From an uncultured Lachnospiraceae bacterium (GTDB lineage: Bacteria; Bacillota; Clostridia; Lachnospirales; Lachnospiraceae): DNA of 64,000 nt. The translations under genes were made by a program, and so were the position numbers. Below, piece by piece: positions 36,564 to 46,425 of the stretch. The first letter of the stretch is position 1, and the number at the start of each line of letters is the position of its first letter. Location of the stretch: NCBI GenBank assembly GCA_910585545.1, contig CAJUFN010000004.1, positions 28,873-92,872 of the forward strand, read 5' to 3'. Below the pieces are notes generated by a model. That model had not been told where the DNA came from. It did not search any database and was given only the letters and a program-made list of their open reading frames with translations.

Positions 36564-37721
36564 GGCGTTTCATCTCTACACAAAACGCCAGCATCATAGT
36601 CAGTACACCAAACAACTCAATGTAAGGCGATAAAAGTTCATAAAGCAGAAAATACAAATAAGAAATTAAACTCACCGCTCCGTAACGTAGGTTAGCAAAC
36701 AGACCTATGTGCCGCGTCATACTCTGGAACAATCCCAAATGCCATCGGCGTCGCTGAATGCACAAGTCTCGCAGCCGTTCCGGCACCTGCGTCCAGCAAA
36801 TTGCATTGGTGGCGTAGCGAATAAGATAGGGAATCTCGTTTGCCTTACAAAACTCGTGGAGCTTCACCACTAATTCCATATCCTCACCCATGGTGGTATG
36901 GTCATAGCCACCGCAATTGATAACCATTTCCTTCTGAAAGAGCCCAAATGCACCCGAGATAATCAATGAACCGTTGAACGTATCAAACAGAATGCGGGCA
37001 GCCAAAAAGGAGCGATCATACTCCAACACCTGCATGCAGGCAAGGAGGTTGTGCGGCAGGCGATATTTTTTCACCCTGCCGTTTTCCAGTTCTACACCGT
37101 TACAGGGACGAACACTGCCTCCCACTGCCACCACATTGTCATCCTCCAGCACCGGACGAACGATTTCCCGCAAAGAATCGTACTGCAAAACGGAATCGGC
37201 ATCAATACAAATGAAATACGGATACTGAGAGGCATTGATACCCATGTTCAGGGCATCTGCCTTACCGCCGTTTTTCTTACGAATCAAAGTCAATGGTACC
37301 TTCTGATCTAAAGCCGTATAAATAAACTCCTCCGGCTGACAGCTCACCTGGCGCCGAATGGGGCGCCTTATAGGATGCATCCTAAACGCTTCTATGAGAC
37401 GCTTTGAAGTAGAATCTTTAGAGCCGTCATCCACCACAATGATTTCATAAAGCTGGTAGTCCAGCGACAACAAAGACCGGACATTCTCCACCACGGTTAG
37501 CTCCTCGTTATAAGCAGGTACGATAATACTGACTGGAACATAATAATTTTTCTCCAAAACATTTTTCATCTCCACCTGCTGTCTGGTCCGGTACAAATTA
37601 GACGCTCCCACCACTACGCCCAGAAACAAGAAGGTAGAATATCCGATCAGATATAAAATAAAAAAACACCCACACCATTCATAAATACCTTAATGGCATC
37701 CATCAGACCATCCATCATCAT
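36391..37721 (-). pseudogene. Family 2 glycosyltransferase, frameshifted near the N terminus and truncated at the C terminus
   Basis: A processive polysaccharide synthase-like GT2 enzyme of the inner membrane. The catalytic core is intact: VSIIVPAYNEE, VVDDGSKD, NGGKADALNMG, IDADS, GEDMEL and QRRRWHLG. Translation from the ATG at 37721, which overlaps the HEAT gene stop (ATGA), gives 24 residues and then a TGA at 37647-37649; the core lies in another frame. One more base in the T7 run (plus-strand A7 at 37660-37666) would join the two and restore a membrane helix (LYLIGYSTFLFLGVVVG). After AFCVE the reading frame passes into the phosphodiesterase gene out of phase, so the usual C-terminal membrane helices are missing. 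Phase variation or a sequence error at the run is possible; the C-terminal loss looks like a deletion. Confidence 0.75.
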
Positions 37722-38383
37722 ATCGCTGCCTCTTTCCGCGCGTTCTGCGCATTTTTCATGTCCAGCCGATATTGTAAAATCTCCCGTGCGTAGCGGTCGC
37801 CGCCCTCCACAATATCGCTAAACTCCAGATAAGGTAAATGAAAGGATTCCAGACTCTTTGACGCATTGAAGCGTATATACCAGTTAGAATCGCTCAAAGC
37901 CTGTTTCAGCACCTCTACCGTATGCTCGCCGGGATAAGCAGCCAGCGCCAAAACAGCAATAGCGGCATACTCCCAACGTCTCTTTCGTGGATGTCCGACA
38001 AAGTCCAGCAACAGAGGATAGGCCGGTTCGTAATGGTTGCGACCAAAATACCGAATACAGGAAAATCGCAGCTCATCATCCTGATGTACATCCGTCAGAA
38101 GTCTGAGCAGTTCTTGGCGCAGGTCGCTGTCACTAAACCGGATATAGTCCAGAACTACCACTTTCATAGAAGTGGAAAATTTCTCAAAATCTTTCCATAG
38201 TTCGGCCGCCAACTGTCTTTGATCTCCAGGAAAAGCCAGCAAACCGTCCGTAAGCAATTTGGAATGATGGAAACGCCCGCTTTGGTCTGCTTCATGCAAG
38301 GCACGAAGAACCCAGTCGCAATCCCCGCTGCTATAGATTACCTGAAGTGCATTTTCCCGGCAATATAATCCCGGCTCCTCCAC
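37718..38383 (-). CDS. HEAT-repeat protein, apparently 5'-truncated
   Basis: A 221-residue helical-repeat protein with HEAT-like units such as YPLLLDFVGHPRKRRWEYAAIAVLALAAY and VLKQALSDSNWYIRFNASKSLESF. Relatives in GT2 exopolysaccharide operons usually have an N-terminal membrane anchor, which is missing here. The beginning of this frame coincides with the end of the upstream gene fragment (46-bp overlap), which looks like a deletion junction. Its stop overlaps the GT2 start. It is likely a scaffold of the polysaccharide synthase, if still functional. Confidence 0.65.
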   Translation of the reverse strand: MEEPGLYCRENALQVIYSSGDCDWVLRALHEADQSGRFHHSKLLTDGLLAFPGDQRQLAAELWKDFEKFSTSMKVVVLDYIRFSDSDLRQELLRLLTDVHQDDELRFSCIRYFGRNHYEPAYPLLLDFVGHPRKRRWEYAAIAVLALAAYPGEHTVEVLKQALSDSNWYIRFNASKSLESFHLPYLEFSDIVEGGDRYAREILQYRLDMKNAQNARKEAAI

Positions 38384-38892
38384 CCCTTCAAGGTCAACGG
38401 AGCCAAATGAATGCGTCCTTCTGTCTTTTCTGTTCCTATACCCACATAGATTTTGTCGATATACTGATAGGCCACACCATAGTTACCGTCATAGTAATCA
38501 TCATGGATTTCCATTCGGGAGGGATCCGCAAAGTTCAGAAGCTGCCACGGCAACTTAACCTCAATATAGTCACCGCTGCAAATAAAGTCTGCCAGAGAAT
38601 TAAAATCTGGGCTTTGGGGATTCGCATTGCCATAAGTCAGTTTACCTGTTTCAAAGCTTTCCGCCCGTGCAGTTTGCTTGTCATAAAGCAACTCTGTGGC
38701 AGTTTGCAGAATCATATCGACACTGACAAACTTCGGCGAATCCGAGTCGGGTATATTATCCTTTACATAAGAATCAAAGTTGTATACATTTTCCGCATAG
38801 GTAGAGCGAAGGGACTCGTATCTCTCCTGTACCAACAGACGGCTTTCATTATAACGTATGGAAATGTAAGTTTTATTATCATTTACATTCAT
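38338..38892 (-). pseudogene. C-terminal fragment of a larger exopolysaccharide-operon protein
   Basis: A 184-residue remnant without signal peptide. It starts inside what looks like a beta-sandwich (ESRLLVQERYESLRSTYAENV, then GDYIEVKLPWQLLNFADPS and VGIGTEK) and resembles the end of long exported proteins that accompany GT2 and HEAT genes in Lachnospiraceae polysaccharide operons. The catalytic front part is absent. Its last residues, after LKGW, run into the HEAT gene in another frame, again pointing to a deletion. Assignment rests on my recollection of the family, so it is moderate. Confidence 0.5.
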
Positions 38893-38929
38893 ACTATTCT
38901 TTCTTCCCCAATCAGAAATGTGTATAGAT

Positions 38930-40030
38930 TTATTTCAAAGTTTCACCATGATTTAAAACAAGCGTGCTGTAAAGAAATAACACATCTTGGTTTTTAAAAT
39001 CAATCCATGAAGATAACATATCACTTTGTATATATCGTATGTCAACCATTGTGATTTTTGAATATCCTTTCATCAACAAGGGTGCCAGGCTGCTTGAAAA
39101 TGAATCTCTAAAAAGGACAAGTTCTTTATCGGTCTGTGCATTCGGATTTTCAATCGTAATTAACGAAAGTGAACCAGATAGAAACATTTCATACGGGTCT
39201 CTTCCCTCTGCCATTTCGAGATCATAAACCGGAATAATCCGATTATTCTGATGATCTGTCACAATACATTCCTGGAATTCTTTATGTTCCAGATAACGTA
39301 ATTGATCTGATTCATGAAATAAAGGAGATTGTCCGCTATACGCTCCATAAAAAGGCTTATCCAATGTTACTGCTTCATAAGCTGCAGATATATCACTTCC
39401 CATACCGGAAGCCAATTTTTCTGCGACATCAACAATACTTTCCTGTCGCCAATGGGGATCGCTTTTATAAAAATCCTCCAAATCCAACTCATTTTGAATA
39501 TCAATATAAGTCATATATGTTGTTTTTTCTCGCAAATATTTCAAAAAAGCATCATAATCCATAGATAACACCGACCCTTTTTTAGCCATATAGTAATTCT
39601 TATCAAAAATCACTGAAAAATAAACTTTGGTATCTGATCCTTTTAAATAGCGATCATAGATTTTCCTGAAAGCAGATGTTGCTTTATCGATTGAATCTGT
39701 ATTCATTGGATATTCCATTTTAGATAGGTATCCATCAACATTGTAAATACCTGATTGATCACGCTGATGTAACACAGAAGCTGAAGTATATGCTTTAAGT
39801 TTTCGAAAAGGTTCTCGTAATGGAAATTGATCCAATGCATATTCTTCAAACTCATTCATGAACTTTCCTGATAAGACAGAATTGATTTCTTTACCTGGAA
39901 ATTGTTTTAATAAGCGACGTTCAGCGTATGAAAATGTTTCATCTTTTAACAGGATTCCAAATATTGAAATTCCCAGAAGAATTCCACTTGTTAATATCAC
40001 AACCATTCCATTTTTTATTTTTGATGACAT
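38930..40030 (-). CDS. DHHW/AlgJ-like polysaccharide O-acetylation protein
   Basis: A 366-residue exported protein of the DHHW group (AlgX/AlgJ-like SGNH hydrolase fold). A signal anchor covers residues 8-28. The DxHW motif appears as DPHWRQE near residue 198 and a Ser motif as FRDSFSSS near 322. It begins 11 bp after the MBOAT gene. By family role, an MBOAT protein brings acetyl groups across the membrane and this protein transfers them to the polysaccharide. Base composition is more AT-rich than in the GT2/HEAT genes downstream. Confidence 0.85.
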   Translation of the reverse strand: MSSKIKNGMVVILTSGILLGISIFGILLKDETFSYAERRLLKQFPGKEINSVLSGKFMNEFEEYALDQFPLREPFRKLKAYTSASVLHQRDQSGIYNVDGYLSKMEYPMNTDSIDKATSAFRKIYDRYLKGSDTKVYFSVIFDKNYYMAKKGSVLSMDYDAFLKYLREKTTYMTYIDIQNELDLEDFYKSDPHWRQESIVDVAEKLASGMGSDISAAYEAVTLDKPFYGAYSGQSPLFHESDQLRYLEHKEFQECIVTDHQNNRIIPVYDLEMAEGRDPYEMFLSGSLSLITIENPNAQTDKELVLFRDSFSSSLAPLLMKGYSKITMVDIRYIQSDMLSSWIDFKNQDVLFLYSTLVLNHGETLK

Positions 40031-40041
40031 TTTGAATCCTC

Positions 40042-41439
40042 CTAAAATCTAAAATAAATAAATGGATTAAACGATCCATCTACTAAATAAGCAGTCACAA
40101 TAAGAAGCATTACTGCAATCGCAAATGGTTCAATAATATTTATAATATTAACACCCCATATAGATTTTTTTATATGGAGCACTATGTTTTTTAAAAGAGG
40201 CGTACAAGCAATCATTGCAATCAAAAACAACATAGAATAGCTGCTCAAATAATATAAAGCTTCCTTGGATACCAGTGGAATTGAACCCATTCCAAACATA
40301 TTGATGATATCTGAAAAAGCCTCATGTAAATCTGCTGCATTAAATAATACAAAGCTTAAAATTACAATAAACATGACATATAAATGATTTAGGAGCCTAA
40401 ACTCTTTCAAGTATTTCAGTAACCATAATTTTTCAATCATCAAAATGATCCCAAATCCTATCCCCCATAAAACAAAGTTCCAGCTAGCTCCATGCCATAA
40501 ACCTGTCAGCATCCATACAATTGCGATATTAAATAGCCATCTTCCTCTTGAAACACGATTTCCGCCTAAAGGAATATAGACATAATCCCGAAACCATGAT
40601 CCTAAGCTCATGTGCCAGCGACGCCAAAATTCTGTAATGCTTGTAGATAAATAAGGATATTGAAAATTCTCAGGAAAATGAAATCCCAAAATTTTCCCAA
40701 GTCCAATTGCCATATCACTGTATCCTGAAAAATCAAAATAAATATGAAGCGTAAAGGCGACTGCATACATCCAATAATAAATTACAGACGGGTCGCTTGT
40801 TGCACGAAAAACCGAACATAATTCAGCCAGCCCATTCGCAAGTAAAATCTTTTTGGTTAATCCGATAGTAAATCTTTGAATTCCTAATGCGCTGTTTTTC
40901 AAACTATGTGTTCGCTGAGCCAACTGCGCTTCAATATCGCTATAGCGAACAATAGGTCCTGCAATTAGCTGAGGAAACATCGCAACGTAAGCAGCTAAAT
41001 CCAAGAAATTGCGTTGTGCTTTCACCTCACAACGATAAACATCAATCAAATAACTAATAATTTGGAATGTATAAAAACTGATTCCAATCGGCAGCGCCAC
41101 TTTTACCGGATTAAAATTGAATCCAACCAGGTTTAGATTCATCACCAAAAAATCAGCATATTTGAAGTAGATCAAAAATCCGCCGCAAATTAAAATCGAA
41201 GCACTCAATAAATATTTTGACTGTTTTTTTTCATGATAGCGTTCAATTAATAGCCCAAATATAAATCCAACAAAAATGGAAAGTAACATAAGAAGGATGT
41301 ATTTGGGCTCGCCCCATGCATAAAAGAATAAACTTGCAATGAACAGCACAACATTTTTCCAGTTTTTTGGCGCTAGAAAATAGATAAGTAATGTATAGGG
41401 TAAAAAATAATACAAAAAAGTTATACTAGAGAATAACAT
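40042..41439 (-). CDS. MBOAT-family O-acyltransferase (AlgI/DltB type)
   Basis: A 465-residue integral membrane acyltransferase with about eleven helices. The MBOAT motifs are clear: FPQLIAGPIVRY, FWRRWHMSLGSWFRDYVYIPLGG, and the catalytic His in TGLWHGASWNF. It starts 1 bp after the DUF4358 lipoprotein gene and is followed at 11 bp by the DHHW gene. The pair should acetylate an extracellular polysaccharide, probably the product of the GT2 enzyme further down. Confidence 0.93.
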   Translation of the reverse strand: MLFSSITFLYYFLPYTLLIYFLAPKNWKNVVLFIASLFFYAWGEPKYILLMLLSIFVGFIFGLLIERYHEKKQSKYLLSASILICGGFLIYFKYADFLVMNLNLVGFNFNPVKVALPIGISFYTFQIISYLIDVYRCEVKAQRNFLDLAAYVAMFPQLIAGPIVRYSDIEAQLAQRTHSLKNSALGIQRFTIGLTKKILLANGLAELCSVFRATSDPSVIYYWMYAVAFTLHIYFDFSGYSDMAIGLGKILGFHFPENFQYPYLSTSITEFWRRWHMSLGSWFRDYVYIPLGGNRVSRGRWLFNIAIVWMLTGLWHGASWNFVLWGIGFGIILMIEKLWLLKYLKEFRLLNHLYVMFIVILSFVLFNAADLHEAFSDIINMFGMGSIPLVSKEALYYLSSYSMLFLIAMIACTPLLKNIVLHIKKSIWGVNIINIIEPFAIAVMLLIVTAYLVDGSFNPFIYFRF

Positions 41440-41440
41440 A

Positions 41441-42007
41441 CTACTGATTTAAATTTTCTTCAAAAAGAACTTCTGCACTACTATATACCTCAAGAAGTTT
41501 TGTTTTAAAATTAGTGATAATTTCTTCGTTTCCAAATGCAGTAACTAAATAATCGCCTACATTAGCCATAATAAGCAAGTCCGGAAAACCACAAATCCAT
41601 TGTGTATTCATAATATTTTCTTTCATTGCAGAACTTAATTCTTCCATCTTTCCGTCTTTTACATGAAATACACTTCCTGTAAATGTATTCGCATTCATCA
41701 TGTGGATCAGACTTGCCGCATCGTCTACAAATTCAACGTAATCAGCTGGCAAATAAAGAGTATTTTGTAAAACATCTGTATTTTCTATGCTTAATTTCCC
41801 CGGCCCTTCATTCATAGTTTCACCGAAATCACCGCCTGTGGAAGCAAACTTTTCATCTTCTTTATAAGTTTCCCAAACTTTGTTTAAAATTTCTACTGAT
41901 TCCTTGACTTGAACTTTGTCATTTCCACCATTTTTCGGTTGGCTGCTACACGCACTCATACTCAAGCACATCATTACAGCAAGTAAGATTGATAACATTT
42001 TTTTCAT
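41441..42007 (-). CDS. DUF4358-type lipoprotein
   Basis: A 188-residue lipoprotein with lipobox MSACSS (Cys near 20), then an alpha/beta domain typical of the DUF4358 proteins that accompany MBOAT/DHHW pairs in Clostridia. The start at 42007 follows a GGAGG (42016-42020); a slightly longer frame to 42022 would place the ribosome site inside the gene. Function is unknown; position suggests a role in polysaccharide acetylation. Confidence 0.8.
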   Translation of the reverse strand: MKKMLSILLAVMMCLSMSACSSQPKNGGNDKVQVKESVEILNKVWETYKEDEKFASTGGDFGETMNEGPGKLSIENTDVLQNTLYLPADYVEFVDDAASLIHMMNANTFTGSVFHVKDGKMEELSSAMKENIMNTQWICGFPDLLIMANVGDYLVTAFGNEEIITNFKTKLLEVYSSAEVLFEENLNQ

Positions 42008-42190
42008 TTTAAATTCCTCCATTCATATTATTTACTTCTTTTTTATAGTATCCATTTTTGACTCTCACCAAGATAAACTTGCACCATTATATTACTTATT
42101 TCAATTGTCACTGTCAAGTAATCGTTAGCAACCCTTTTCATACAGGACACCACAATTTAACCATTCTCGTCAACCATTTGCTTAAAATGA

Positions 42191-43429
42191 TTAGAACAAA
42201 TTAAAAATATTTTTTGCACTAATGGCGATCATAAGCGACACAATACCCGCAAATAAAACAACCGCATATTCAAACCCTTTACAGATTTCAAACAGGACAC
42301 CATAGAATGCATTGCCCAATGGTTGTGCACACATGGAAACGGTAAGAATGACAGCAATTACCTTTCCAATTAAATTTTGTGGGGTTTTTGTTTGGATAAA
42401 GGACATCATCTGCACAGTAAAAATCGTTGAACATACCATAATGGCAAAACAGCATACGGTTATGACAATATAATTTATCATTGCAGATGAAAACAGTATC
42501 AATGAAGCACTGATAGGGAACACGCATACCGCGCAAGCGATTAGGAGATTGCCTGATTTAGAAATCGCCAGTTTGTTTGCAAAAATGCCTGCTCCGATAC
42601 CACCAAAGAGCCCACCTGCCGCCAATGCTCCCTGTGCAAAACCATATAGCCTGTTTGCCTGTGAAGCATCTAAATTTAATACTTCTGTTACCAGATATGG
42701 AAGTGCGACAATAATCATTGCCGCGAGGAACAAATTAATTCCGCAGATTACAAGAACGGCTTTTCCAATCACAGGCTCCTCCTTTCGTATAAACCGGACG
42801 CTCTCTGCAAAATCGGCTCTCGCTGTTTTTAATATACCACCACCTGAAGTTTGTTTCTGGAACGGTATTTTAATGAAAATCTCCATAACCGCCGACATAA
42901 TAAAGCATACCATGCAAACCCATAATACAGATTTTAATCCATATGCACTGTATAAAATGCCCCCAAGTACAGGGCCCATCAAAGACGAAAACGAGCTGAT
43001 TGTATTGATAATAGAATTTGCCGCCATAAAATTATCCTGATTGGTAAGTGCAGGGATACTTGCCTGTACGGATGGCTGATATGCACCCGCAATGCCATAC
43101 AAAAAGCTCAATGTAATTGTCAAAAGGAGAATGAGATTCACTTCATTCATAAGTAAAGAAAAGGCTAAGATAACTGCCGACGTAAAAAAATCCAGTATTA
43201 CCATGATATTTCTTTTATTAACCCTGTCTGCAACAATGCCGCCAATAGGTGACAGCAAAATAGCAGGAATAAAGGCACACGCCGTAACAGTTCCGTAAAG
43301 TGCGGATGAGCCTGTCAAATTTAATAAGTATAACGGTAATGCAAATCTTATTGTTGCATTTCCAAACAAAGAGATAATCTGACCGATGACAACTAACGTA
43401 AAATCCTTTGAAAATAGTTTTTGATTCAT
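42191..43429 (-). CDS. Major facilitator superfamily drug-efflux-like transporter
   Basis: A 412-residue transporter with twelve predicted helices. The MFS loop 2-3 motif appears as GIVADRVNKRN and the overall look is that of the macrolide-efflux (Mef-like) and related families. It lies 207 bp downstream of a TetR-family gene, so it is probably the regulated pump of that pair. Substrate unknown. Confidence 0.85.
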   Translation of the reverse strand: MNQKLFSKDFTLVVIGQIISLFGNATIRFALPLYLLNLTGSSALYGTVTACAFIPAILLSPIGGIVADRVNKRNIMVILDFFTSAVILAFSLLMNEVNLILLLTITLSFLYGIAGAYQPSVQASIPALTNQDNFMAANSIINTISSFSSLMGPVLGGILYSAYGLKSVLWVCMVCFIMSAVMEIFIKIPFQKQTSGGGILKTARADFAESVRFIRKEEPVIGKAVLVICGINLFLAAMIIVALPYLVTEVLNLDASQANRLYGFAQGALAAGGLFGGIGAGIFANKLAISKSGNLLIACAVCVFPISASLILFSSAMINYIVITVCCFAIMVCSTIFTVQMMSFIQTKTPQNLIGKVIAVILTVSMCAQPLGNAFYGVLFEICKGFEYAVVLFAGIVSLMIAISAKNIFNLF

Positions 43430-43636
43430 TCTTTAAACCTCCATTTTTTCTATTCCGTCTGCCAGAATACGATATACAAAATCAGCAACTTAATATGGTT
43501 TGAAAACAAAATTAGTATGCATAACACTTTCTTTCAATACCGCACGTTGGTATGTATTTGTTTCAAAATATCTCTGCCCATTTTACAGAGCAGAGTAATT
43601 TATTCATGGCAATAAAAACTTCGCAGATTGCGCTTT

Positions 43637-44293
43637 CTATTGCTTGTTCTTTTGATAGATCGATGCCAACTCCTGCAATCTCTCTAACATTTCGCTATCT
43701 ACAATATCCAGGCCAAAACCTTGCAGCATCTGTCTGAATACCATAAACTTACGGTAGGATTCTTCTTCAGTACTATCAAATATCATAGGATTCATCCACA
43801 CATTCGCTGCAAGCAAAATCAGTTCTGCCAATTGCTCCGGGTAATCCGTTTTGATAGAGCCGTCTGAAATACCCTGCCTGATAATCGGCAAAATATAGTC
43901 TGGCGCTGCGTTATCTATGGTATCATGCAAAAGACTGAAAAGAAGTTTTGGATTATTATGAAAATCTGGAGCCACTGTAAAAATATCGTCCTGTACCGGT
44001 CGGCTGATCGATTCCCTAAAAATTGTTTTTAACTTTTCCTTGCCACTAAGATCCAAACGGTCACGAATGACTGCAAGCATCTGATTAGATTCAGCCGTCA
44101 TCCTATCTGTAACAGCAACTAAAATATCCTCCTTTGATTTAAAATGATGGTAAATGGCACCTTTGCTAAGACCACCTAAATTATTTATAATATCTTGAAT
44201 AGAAGTATGCTCATACCCCTTTTCCATAAATAAGCGGAAAGCAACATCTAATATTAAATTAACAGTTTCTTCTGGATGCTTATTTCTTGCCAT
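43637..44293 (-). CDS. TetR-family transcriptional regulator
   Basis: A 218-residue repressor with an N-terminal helix-turn-helix (about 10-55; GYEHTSIQDIINNLGGLSKGAIYHHFKSKEDIL) and a helical ligand domain. It precedes the MFS gene on the same strand. Two near-perfect palindromes lie 18-60 bp before its start and are its probable operators, giving autoregulation of the pump operon. Confidence 0.9.
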   Translation of the reverse strand: MARNKHPEETVNLILDVAFRLFMEKGYEHTSIQDIINNLGGLSKGAIYHHFKSKEDILVAVTDRMTAESNQMLAVIRDRLDLSGKEKLKTIFRESISRPVQDDIFTVAPDFHNNPKLLFSLLHDTIDNAAPDYILPIIRQGISDGSIKTDYPEQLAELILLAANVWMNPMIFDSTEEESYRKFMVFRQMLQGFGLDIVDSEMLERLQELASIYQKNKQ

Positions 44294-44310
44294 GTTTTCT
44301 CACCTTTCTA

Positions 44311-44353
44311 ACATACTATTAGTATGTATACACATTATCATACTGTTGGTATG
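44311..44353. promoter_or_regulatory. Tandem palindromic TetR operators
   Basis: Perfect palindrome ACATACTATTAGTATGT (44311-44327) and a second copy CATACTGTTGGTATG (44339-44353) with the same half-site CATACt. They lie directly before the TetR start. Confidence 0.75.
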
Positions 44354-44411
44354 TTTGTCAAGATTCTTGTTCACATTTCAGATTGATAATCCGCTGTTCA
44401 ATTGATTTCTT

Positions 44412-46136
44412 CTAACAGCTTGCAGGCACATTTTTCCCCGAACGCCGCAGCTTTACTTTACATCGTTTCATATAACACGCAATCCCATATTTCAAAATTT
44501 TATCCACTCCGTTTTCCCGAAGTTCCTCGTCATACTTCCTTTCCTCTACCTGTTTTAACGCCCTTTCACAAGCCTGATCAAGAGTTTCATCATTGGCATA
44601 TTTCACTTCTATCAAAATCGCCATTTCACTATTTTCCGTTTCTATCAGGATATCGCTGTATCCTTCGCCGGTTTCCTGATTGGAAAATACACCCCATCCT
44701 TCTTTCACGCCTAAGATTCCAAGCAGTATCCCATGATAAAAGTTCTCTTTCCTCGCCTTCCTCACAAATGTATCCCGGATACTGATAGTCTTTTTCAGAT
44801 AGTTTTCAAAAATATCCTCTACCTTCGTTTCCTCTCCGTTTTTCAGGGCATCACAGAACCTGCTTAATGTATGGCCGTCTTTTGCAACCCTCTCTTTGAA
44901 GTATTCCATAATCTGCGTTTCAAAAATATCCCGGATTTCCAGATTCGGTATCGCAAGTTTATACCGTTTTGCATCAACCCTTCCACGCTGCGTTAAATAT
45001 CCTGTCATAAATAAAAGACTCCAAACGTTCTCCAAAGACTGATACATTTCCGGATAGATCAGCTCCTGATGAATCTCTTTCGTAATTTCCTCGCCGGCAA
45101 GCAGTTTTTCAATCTCCCGTTTGGTTGTAACATTATCAGACATTTGAATAAACTTCTTAACAGCGTCATTACTGCTGGTATTGATCCAATAGTTTTCCGG
45201 AAACACATTTGCATGGTCTTTGATTTTATCACAATGGTTCAATACATCCCAAGGACAATATACTTCTGTACTGCCAAAACGATACCCATCGTACCAGTTT
45301 TTGATGTCTTCATAGTAATCTTCGATTTCGTAATACTTCAGCATTTCTTTTACTTCCGCATCTGTAAAACCAAAATATTCATCATAACGTTCATCTGTAA
45401 TTGATAATACTTTCAGGTTATTCAGCCCCGTAAAGATACTCTCTTTTGAAATGCGCATACACCCAGTCATCACTGCAAATTTCAAACTGTTGTTTGTTTT
45501 TAGCGCCTGTTCCAACAGATTGCGGATTAGAAATATCATTTGATCATAATATCCATTTTCAAATGCTTTCGCTAACGGAACATCATATTCATCAATTAAA
45601 AGAATTACTTTCGATCTATAATGCTTCTCTAATAATTTTGACAATATTTTCAATCCACCGCAAAATACAGTTTCACTCATATTGCTTTCCAATAGTTCTC
45701 TATATACTGATTTATCATGTTCACTCAGGCATTCACTATCTGATAGAAACTGAAATTCTTCAGCTGTTCTTTGCATAATCTGAACAGCAAAATTAAATGC
45801 CTTATCATAAGTAGCAGCATTGATTCCTTTTAATGATACAAAAATAACCGGATATCTACCCATATATTCTTCACACAATTTTGTATCTTTTGTGATTCCC
45901 AGACCATCAAAGATACTGTGATCGCCCTCTAGGGAAAAAAAATGTTCCAGCATACTCATATTTAATGTTTTTCCAAAGCGTCTTGGTCGGGTAAACAGAT
46001 TTACCATTCCACCACTTAGAAGCAGTTCAGAAATCAGTCCAGTCTTATCTACATAATAAAAGTTATCTTTGATAATCTGCTCAAAATTTTCTACGCCTAC
46101 CGGAAGTCGTCTTTTCGCTTCAACCATATTATTCAC
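44412..46136 (-). CDS. AAA-ATPase-like protein with C-terminal PD-(D/E)XK nuclease domain
   Basis: A 574-residue protein of the AAA-ATPase-like/DUF1703 type, common in gut Bacteroidetes and Clostridia. Walker A is RPRRFGKTLN near residue 50 and Walker B is VILLIDEYD near 180. The C-terminal nuclease-fold domain shows YSDILIE followed by ILIEVKYA (D and ExK). Biological role is unknown; defence or mobile-element association has been suggested for relatives. It stands alone next to a type I toxin locus. Confidence 0.9.
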   Translation of the reverse strand: MNNMVEAKRRLPVGVENFEQIIKDNFYYVDKTGLISELLLSGGMVNLFTRPRRFGKTLNMSMLEHFFSLEGDHSIFDGLGITKDTKLCEEYMGRYPVIFVSLKGINAATYDKAFNFAVQIMQRTAEEFQFLSDSECLSEHDKSVYRELLESNMSETVFCGGLKILSKLLEKHYRSKVILLIDEYDVPLAKAFENGYYDQMIFLIRNLLEQALKTNNSLKFAVMTGCMRISKESIFTGLNNLKVLSITDERYDEYFGFTDAEVKEMLKYYEIEDYYEDIKNWYDGYRFGSTEVYCPWDVLNHCDKIKDHANVFPENYWINTSSNDAVKKFIQMSDNVTTKREIEKLLAGEEITKEIHQELIYPEMYQSLENVWSLLFMTGYLTQRGRVDAKRYKLAIPNLEIRDIFETQIMEYFKERVAKDGHTLSRFCDALKNGEETKVEDIFENYLKKTISIRDTFVRKARKENFYHGILLGILGVKEGWGVFSNQETGEGYSDILIETENSEMAILIEVKYANDETLDQACERALKQVEERKYDEELRENGVDKILKYGIACYMKRCKVKLRRSGKNVPASC

Positions 46137-46246
46137 ACTCCTTACCTAATAACTGTATTGTACCAAAAGAACAAAACATTGCAAATCCACAAAAGAAAAT
46201 ACATTTAAATTCAACCAAAACGAATAGCCCTTTTAAGGAACAATTA

Positions 46247-46381
46247 TTGTATACTCTCGAAGGTCTGATTGCTGTTATCAGTTTGTGCTTAACGGCTTTT
46301 AGACTTGGTTACGCAATAGGAGGCAATCATGCAAAAAAAATAACCGCCCCAGCCTCGCAAACTGAACGGTTATTTTCTTAA
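46247..46381 (+). CDS. Small hydrophobic holin-like toxin (type I toxin-antitoxin candidate)
   Basis: A 44-residue peptide from a TTG start with AAGGA 7 nt upstream: a hydrophobic helix (LEGLIAVISLCLTAFRLGYA) with a charged, polar tail. It matches the TxpA/holin-like toxin pattern of Firmicutes. The 3' end of the gene forms an inverted repeat (ATAACCG/CGGTTAT) that can act as a terminator on either strand. A strong opposing promoter makes an RNA complementary to its 3' end, so this is most likely a TxpA/RatA-like toxin pair. Confidence 0.72.
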   Translation: MYTLEGLIAVISLCLTAFRLGYAIGGNHAKKITAPASQTERLFS

Positions 46382-46425
46382 CTAATCATAATGTGGACTA
46401 ACCGTCTATCGGTAGCACCTTTTCT
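46333..46425 (-). ncRNA. Antisense RNA antitoxin candidate (RatA-like)
   Basis: A consensus promoter on the minus strand, TTGACA (46455-46460), 17-bp spacer, TAATAT (46432-46437), starts an RNA of about 90 nt. It ends at the hairpin AAAATAACCG...CGGTTATTTT (46376 to 46336) followed by a T run. It overlaps the last 50 bases of the toxin gene in antisense. Ends are estimated. Confidence 0.65.
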
